NCBI GenBank assembly: GCA_905397405.1 | Contig: CAJPVJ010000203.1 | Location: 1-31,763, forward strand | Length of the DNA: 31,763 bases | Source of the DNA: Oppiella nova | Lineage: Eukaryota; Arthropoda; Arachnida; Sarcoptiformes; Oppiidae | Reading direction: 5' to 3' | Part shown: positions 26,269 to 31,763 of the stretch, piece by piece | Layout of the letters: each line of letters opens with the position of its first letter | Position numbering within the stretch: the first letter of the stretch is position 1 | Position numbers and translations under genes: made by a program | Notes under the pieces: generated by a model | The model's database searches: none | The model's input: the letters and a program-made list of their open reading frames with translations, nothing else | Told to the model about the DNA's origin: nothing

Positions 26269-28512
26269 ATATAATAATTGCAGTCATAATTTAAATATGA
26301 TTTTCATAATTTTACAAATATTATGAATTCTCAATAGTATTTGCAAACATTACAAATGATTGCAAAATTAAAGCGATTTATGCAGTGAATGTCCTAAAGA
26401 TATTCATCATAAGATAACGTTGAATATGCACTCAATTCAAGCACAGCTTATTCGAGTGGTTATAATAATTATTTATATTTGACTATATATTACGAGATGA
26501 CAGACAGACAGTCAGTGCAACCATATTAACAGTTGGGGTGACATATGGAAGGGTATCGTATCCGATGACCTGATGGCCACAACATATTAAATATGGAATA
26601 AGCAATGAATTGCACAGAAATACAGTTATCATAAGACTCACCAGACTTTCTCTCCTTAAATATTGATATTAATTCAAAAAATATATTATTAATATATATA
26701 TACGATGTTAAACAAAGTAATTATGATTTATAACTCCGTGTTAATAAGAGACATATATTTTGTTTAACATTATTTAAGGTGTGTTTTATGTTAAAGATAG
26801 TTAGCGCACATGAAAATGTCTAATGAGAATCTGTGTGTCTGTGAAATCAATTATTAAAATTAGAAATTTTTTCCACTCTCTTATCCCAAACACTGTATAC
26901 TTATCTTTTGAAAAATGTATTTACGGCTGAAAAATGAGTGAACGATGTAAATCGATAAAAATGCACTTTTTTAAATAAAAAAATTCATTTTTAATATCTA
27001 TTCAAAGATTTGGTGTGAAATTTCTCAAATATTGGCCACAAGTTTGCGATAATAACAGAGAATTATTTTTCAATTTTAATCAATTCTTTGCCAACATTGC
27101 ATTAAAAGAAAAGATATATAATATTTTTAAATTTTTAATATACTTATCAGACATTTTAAATTTCAAATTTCATTTAATCTTTATTTGTTTATTAAATATT
27201 TTATATAATGTTTTGCTTTGTTTTCCTTATTCCTAAAAGCCTGTCGTTTCTGCGAAAATCAATACTTTTTTCATTTAAAATTTCAATAAAGAATAATTTG
27301 AAAAAAATATATTTTTGTCTATTTTTACAACGAAAATATCTCTCATACACACAAACATTGTGTAAAAATAAATACAACTATTTGCGATCACAACTACTGG
27401 AGTAGTACTGAGAGCTGTAAGAGAATTGAAAAGCCGTCCCAACGGTGTACTGATGGGAAGGACAGTACACACAATGTGTGAGTTAAAGAATATTCTGTTT
27501 AAAAGTGAAGTATATATTCTTCTCATCGAATTTATGGCACAATTTCTTAAAAGCGATCGCAAAGAAAATACTGAATCTGAACGGAAACACATTTCTTACG
27601 GTTCGCTCCCTTTGAGTCTCTCGTATATACGGTATGCGACAGAAAACACAACATATTTCTCGTCGAAAATGTTTTTCAAATTTTCTTTATATTATATTCT
27701 TTTCCAATTTTGTCCCCATTTTTGTGCCGAAATGTATTTTTAACGCATTGTCTCTCTCCGACGAGAAACCACTTTTCATTCACGCAATTGTTTACATAAA
27801 AATTGATAAATAATTCATTGTTTTATATATTCATTGCTTTGCTTTTTTTCGCTATATTATGTATTAAGCAATATATCCTAAATCGTTATTTATCTTACTT
27901 TTACACCTTATCTTTCAATGAAAAGTCCATTAATTTTAATCATATATTTAATGTTAAAAAATGCGAGACTAGAAAAATGGATTCAATGAATATAACCGTT
28001 AATATAAATGAATCAATGGATGAATGGGTGAACAGAAAATCATTACATGAATGAAAAACTCAATTATGAATTAATGTTTTGCCTGTTTTTCAATTAATAA
28101 TACTATAAATAATAATATGGGAAAAGTTTTATGAATAAAATATTGAGTTTTGAATATAATATTGATTATCAAACAAAAAGTGACACAAAATAGCTGTGAA
28201 TCAGAGCGCGAGTGAAGGGCTTTCGGATAATACCATAGAAAGTGTTATAAAATATATGAAAATAAGTTAACATTTCAAACACGAAATGCAAATTTGTCTC
28301 CAAAAATGTCTCGATGACACAAAACACATTCAGAAATATTCATTAATACAGGTATCAAGTATAGGAATATTCTATATAGGAATGCCACACAGGGAGGGGA
28401 CAGTAGATGTGTGTATTAGTTATGAAATAGTGATGAACTTTGGAGAGTCCGCACAAATAATTGAAGACACAATCTTTGAGCTGTCGTTAACAGTCACGTA
28501 ATTTACACACGG

Positions 28513-28571
28513 TTAAACACCACTACAGACCGTAACACAGGCTAACACAGGTAGCTAAGGCGGGTGTTTAA
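28513..28571. repeat. Small inverted repeat with 9-bp arms
   Basis: TTAAACACC at 28513-28521 is mirrored by GGTGTTTAA at 28563-28571, enclosing about 41 bp that includes two copies of TAACACAGG. It could be a weak hairpin; no terminal target-site duplication was evident, so it is not called a mobile element. Confidence 0.5.
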
Positions 28572-29297
28572 TAATCAGTAAGTCATTCATTATTTTCTAA
28601 CTCTGCTATTCTCTCCTACTCTTCACTCCTCTCTCGAGCTCTCCTTTCAGACCCAAACTCAAAAAACAACAGTAAAACACTAGTAAAGAATACCGTATAC
28701 TAGACACTTTTTCCAACTCGTGGCCCTCTCGTTAGTAACGGTTATTCGCGACTCAGCGAGTTGTGGTGGTCTTAACACATAATTTTCAGACCAGAGATGA
28801 GTTAGACTCACAGTATTACAGTTGAACCCTATTTTTATTCACTATTGTCTCATAAAATAATTTCCATGTATTATGTACAGTATGTAGGAAAATGGTGAAT
28901 CAGATTTTTATAATTTTCCCATCAATATAAAGAATGCTATTTAGAAAATTGTGTTTATCCAATAAAAATTGAATTATTTTACCTAATATTTTATACAAAA
29001 AATATTCAAATATATGACAAGAATATTGTACAAAGTGTTTGTCATAGAGGGACTGTACGGTTAATGGTATAGATATGGGTTAAGCCAATGCCTCATCACA
29101 TCCATTGCATGCAATGATATGTTTGCTTGTGTTTAGGCTTATCTAAGCTCTGTTACAAAACAATGACATAAATGTGTTTTTAGCCCAAACTGATGTAAAC
29201 AGAGTGTATATCGGAATTCTTTGTAAGTCTGATAGTATATTATACCAATTATAATATAGTTTACGTTATTCTGAGGGCCAAATTCAAACGTATACAT

Positions 29298-29327
29298 CAG
29301 TTATGTACAGAGCTATATACATAACTG
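29298..29327. repeat. Perfect 10-bp-stem hairpin
   Basis: CAGTTATGTA at 29298-29307 is followed by a 10-base loop and TACATAACTG at 29318-29327. All ten stem pairs are perfect. No gene sits next to it, so no regulatory role is claimed. Confidence 0.7.
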
Positions 29328-30423
29328 TATAAACATATTCTGAGCAGGTTTATTCCATACGATTTTTTATTGCTTTAAATAAAACAGTAAATACACAGAG
29401 AATTTGTAAATAACTGAAAACAAAACATATTAATAATAAGTTTCTTTGCTTTGTAAGAATGGTATCATTATTTAAGTGGTTCTTATAGTGGGTATTGGAT
29501 TTGTCTTCCCTTTTTTGGTGATGTTATTAATGTTATCACATTATATCAAAACAATATATAATTAGAGCCTAATTGTGTTGGCGCTCATATATCGCACACC
29601 AAATGCCTGAACACATAGGAATCATATCATTAACTCCATGTCCGATACGAACGGCTATTAATCTAATTTCAAATAATAAAATAAGCATTGAATGAAAAAC
29701 ATGGTTAGGATATCGCTGGTCAGACCTTATAAACTAATAGCACTCATATTTATATATACCCTAACAATACCAGTGATATTAGTGTTATTTCTTGCATTTC
29801 CTTATTTATATAACAAACTAAAGGAAAGGCATCTCCAGTGAGCTCATAGAGGAAAGGTATTCAATTATATGCTATTAAGGAGTAAGGGATTGAAGGTTAA
29901 TACTATTCATTATTAAATATAACTTTTATATTTGTTTTATTGAGATAAGTTTAACAGACATAAGAAACTTATTATTTATTAGTTTTTATAAATTTTACAT
30001 TTTTAAAACATTAACATTACATTTTACAAAATACAGAGTGTAAGTATTTAATAAATAATTAAAATGTTTAATTATAACAAAAAACTAGTTTCCATATTAT
30101 GCCATGAATTGATTTTACATTAATAGTATTATAATTAATTTTGATTCATGTGAAGTCAATGTTCTCTATATTATTTATGATACTCTACTTACATGATATG
30201 CAAATTCATATTTTCAAATCATTTAATACTATGATTATAAACTTTTCTCTCAATTATATTACAAATACATAATTAAATATTAATTAATAACTTTAAAGAC
30301 TATAATTAAATTAATAAAACTTTTACTAAAATGTTGTTAAATCTATAGAAATATGTCATTAATAGAGTGAAATTATGCTCAAAATATCACATTTTAATGA
30401 ATTAAAATAAACGACTAATATTT

Positions 30424-30459
30424 AGAGAGAGAGAGGGAGAGAGAGAGAGAGAGAGAGAG
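30424..30459 (+). repeat. (GA)n microsatellite
   Basis: A GA run with one GGGA interruption. Confidence 0.95.
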
Positions 30460-31399
30460 CTTATATGAAATGTTATATAACGTCTAAAATAGAGCATCGA
30501 TTTGTATGCACTTTTCAAAATCAAAAGTATTTTTAATTTTAGTTAAAAATTTGAGATCAAATAAAGTAAATGCGATCCAAATGTTTGTTTTTTGACTTTT
30601 TATTTGCATCCCTTCTTCTAACACATTCACTGTTCATTGGATTCAGTCTTTTCACTCACTCTTTGCCATACATTTAAACGTATAACACATATAATTGAAT
30701 TTGTGTTAATCTAATATAATATGGAAAAGTTTGAGACAATTGCTAAAATCATTTCATATCACATATTGCAGCACATTACAGTGCAGTCATACCATAGCAT
30801 ACCATTAGAAATATTTGTATGAAAAATTATACTTTAAAGTTATATGGAAGCGAATTTACTTTTTAATATATTTTAAATAATTATTATTAGCGTTTTTCAA
30901 ATTTAATTTGTTTGCCAGACTTTAGTGTTCAACAAACTGTCGACCGAGAAATCTAATGAAAATATTTCAGTCAATATTGTGTTACTATTTATTTGTGTTG
31001 AGATAATTGAAAATTTTCGGGTCTTTAAGCCTCGAAGAAAACTCGTGATTAGAAAATTGTTATCAGATTACGGGTGTCTCTACAAGACCTTAGAGTTTGT
31101 GCCGATATTTTGTTACTTACTTTATATTATAAACTTTTTCTTCGCAATCAAAAGACCTGTGCAAATACTACCCGTTTATCCATTATGTGAGATATAATCT
31201 ATATTTTTCATCGCTCAAAATATATTTTCATTTTTTTTATATAACTGGCACTCAATTATTGTCAATCCTGTGATGAAAAACTGTTTTACGGCTTAAATAC
31301 TCGAATAAAGTGTTCGATAAATAATTAAAAAGATGAATAACCGTTAACTATGGCTTAACTCAAAGATTAATAACTCAAAAATACCTCAATAATAGTGGG

Positions 31400-31424
31400 G
31401 AGAGAGAGAGAGAGAGAGAGAGAG
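31400..31424 (+). repeat. (GA)n microsatellite
   Basis: An uninterrupted run of about 12 GA units. Confidence 0.95.
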
Positions 31425-31763
31425 TTTGGAATAAATTTTATATGAATTTTATTTCATTATTTTGAAGTTTAAAATTTATGACATTTTCTCACAAATACTC
31501 GGTTTGTCTCATTCAGTATTAACCGTATATTTATGAGCTTATGGTTCAAGTGGTGGTACACCTCAATGAACTCATTATTTATTTACAGAATAGGTTTTAT
31601 ATTAATAAATATTTTTTTGTAAAAGAATTTTATTAAACTATTGTTTTACAAATCAAAGTGATTTGATAATTCTTTAATATAAAGTACATTTATTTTGATA
31701 TCTATAAACTATTCTTTATTATTATTGTTTAAAATCAAATGTTCTAGCTTATAATAGTTTCCT

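Larger units (their letters stand above)
23118..31763. other. AT-rich non-coding DNA with many CT/GA tracts
   Basis: No exon, RNA gene or known element was recognised. The most gene-like patch is 27.42-27.74 kb, where a plus-strand frame of about 105 codons overlaps a minus-strand frame of similar length (27275-27592). Neither gives a recognisable protein nor clear splice sites. Frames at 27015, 27803, 28286 and 30925 are also judged to be chance. Confidence 0.5.

Overview
This is an AT-rich, almost gene-free stretch of an animal nuclear genome. GA/CT microsatellites are frequent, and no run of long intact reading frames is present. The one confidently coding piece is a GC-richer exon at 11879-12216 on the minus strand. 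It encodes most of the first immunoglobulin (Ig1) domain of a Dscam-family cell-adhesion receptor. The Ig1 match is closest, from memory, to arthropod Dscam. An arthropod host is therefore likely; a mite or other small chelicerate with an AT-rich genome is a guess that the sequence does not prove.

Layout (the gene runs right to left). 12217-31763 lies upstream of the exon and holds intron and/or 5' flank. No first exon or promoter could be recognised there. 11879-12216 is the Ig1 exon, with a good acceptor (CATTAG) and a strong donor (GTAAGT). 1-11878 is downstream intron; the next exon, which should supply the second Ig1 cysteine, was not found. A short GC-richer open stretch at the extreme left (about 59-172, plus strand) could be a weak exon candidate.

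The most striking result concerns the assembly rather than biology. Five apparent tandem duplications (near 3.1, 5.1, 14.8, 19.1 and 22.9 kb) share one signature: identical flanks of exactly 127 bp, with a single extra 'a' between the copies. Two are bare 127-bp overlaps. Three are pairs of arms with 127 identical bases at both ends and a variable middle: a minisatellite length difference, or about 2-4% substitutions. This is what is expected if neighbouring edges and heterozygous bubble arms of a k=127 de Bruijn graph were laid end to end with a one-base spacer. If so, about 1.7 kb of the window is artefactual, and the arm pairs are two alleles of one locus.

No credible transposon, LTR element, CRISPR array, rRNA or tRNA gene was recognised. 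The remaining open reading frames look like chance frames in AT-rich or microsatellite DNA. I found no convincing undescribed biological system here.
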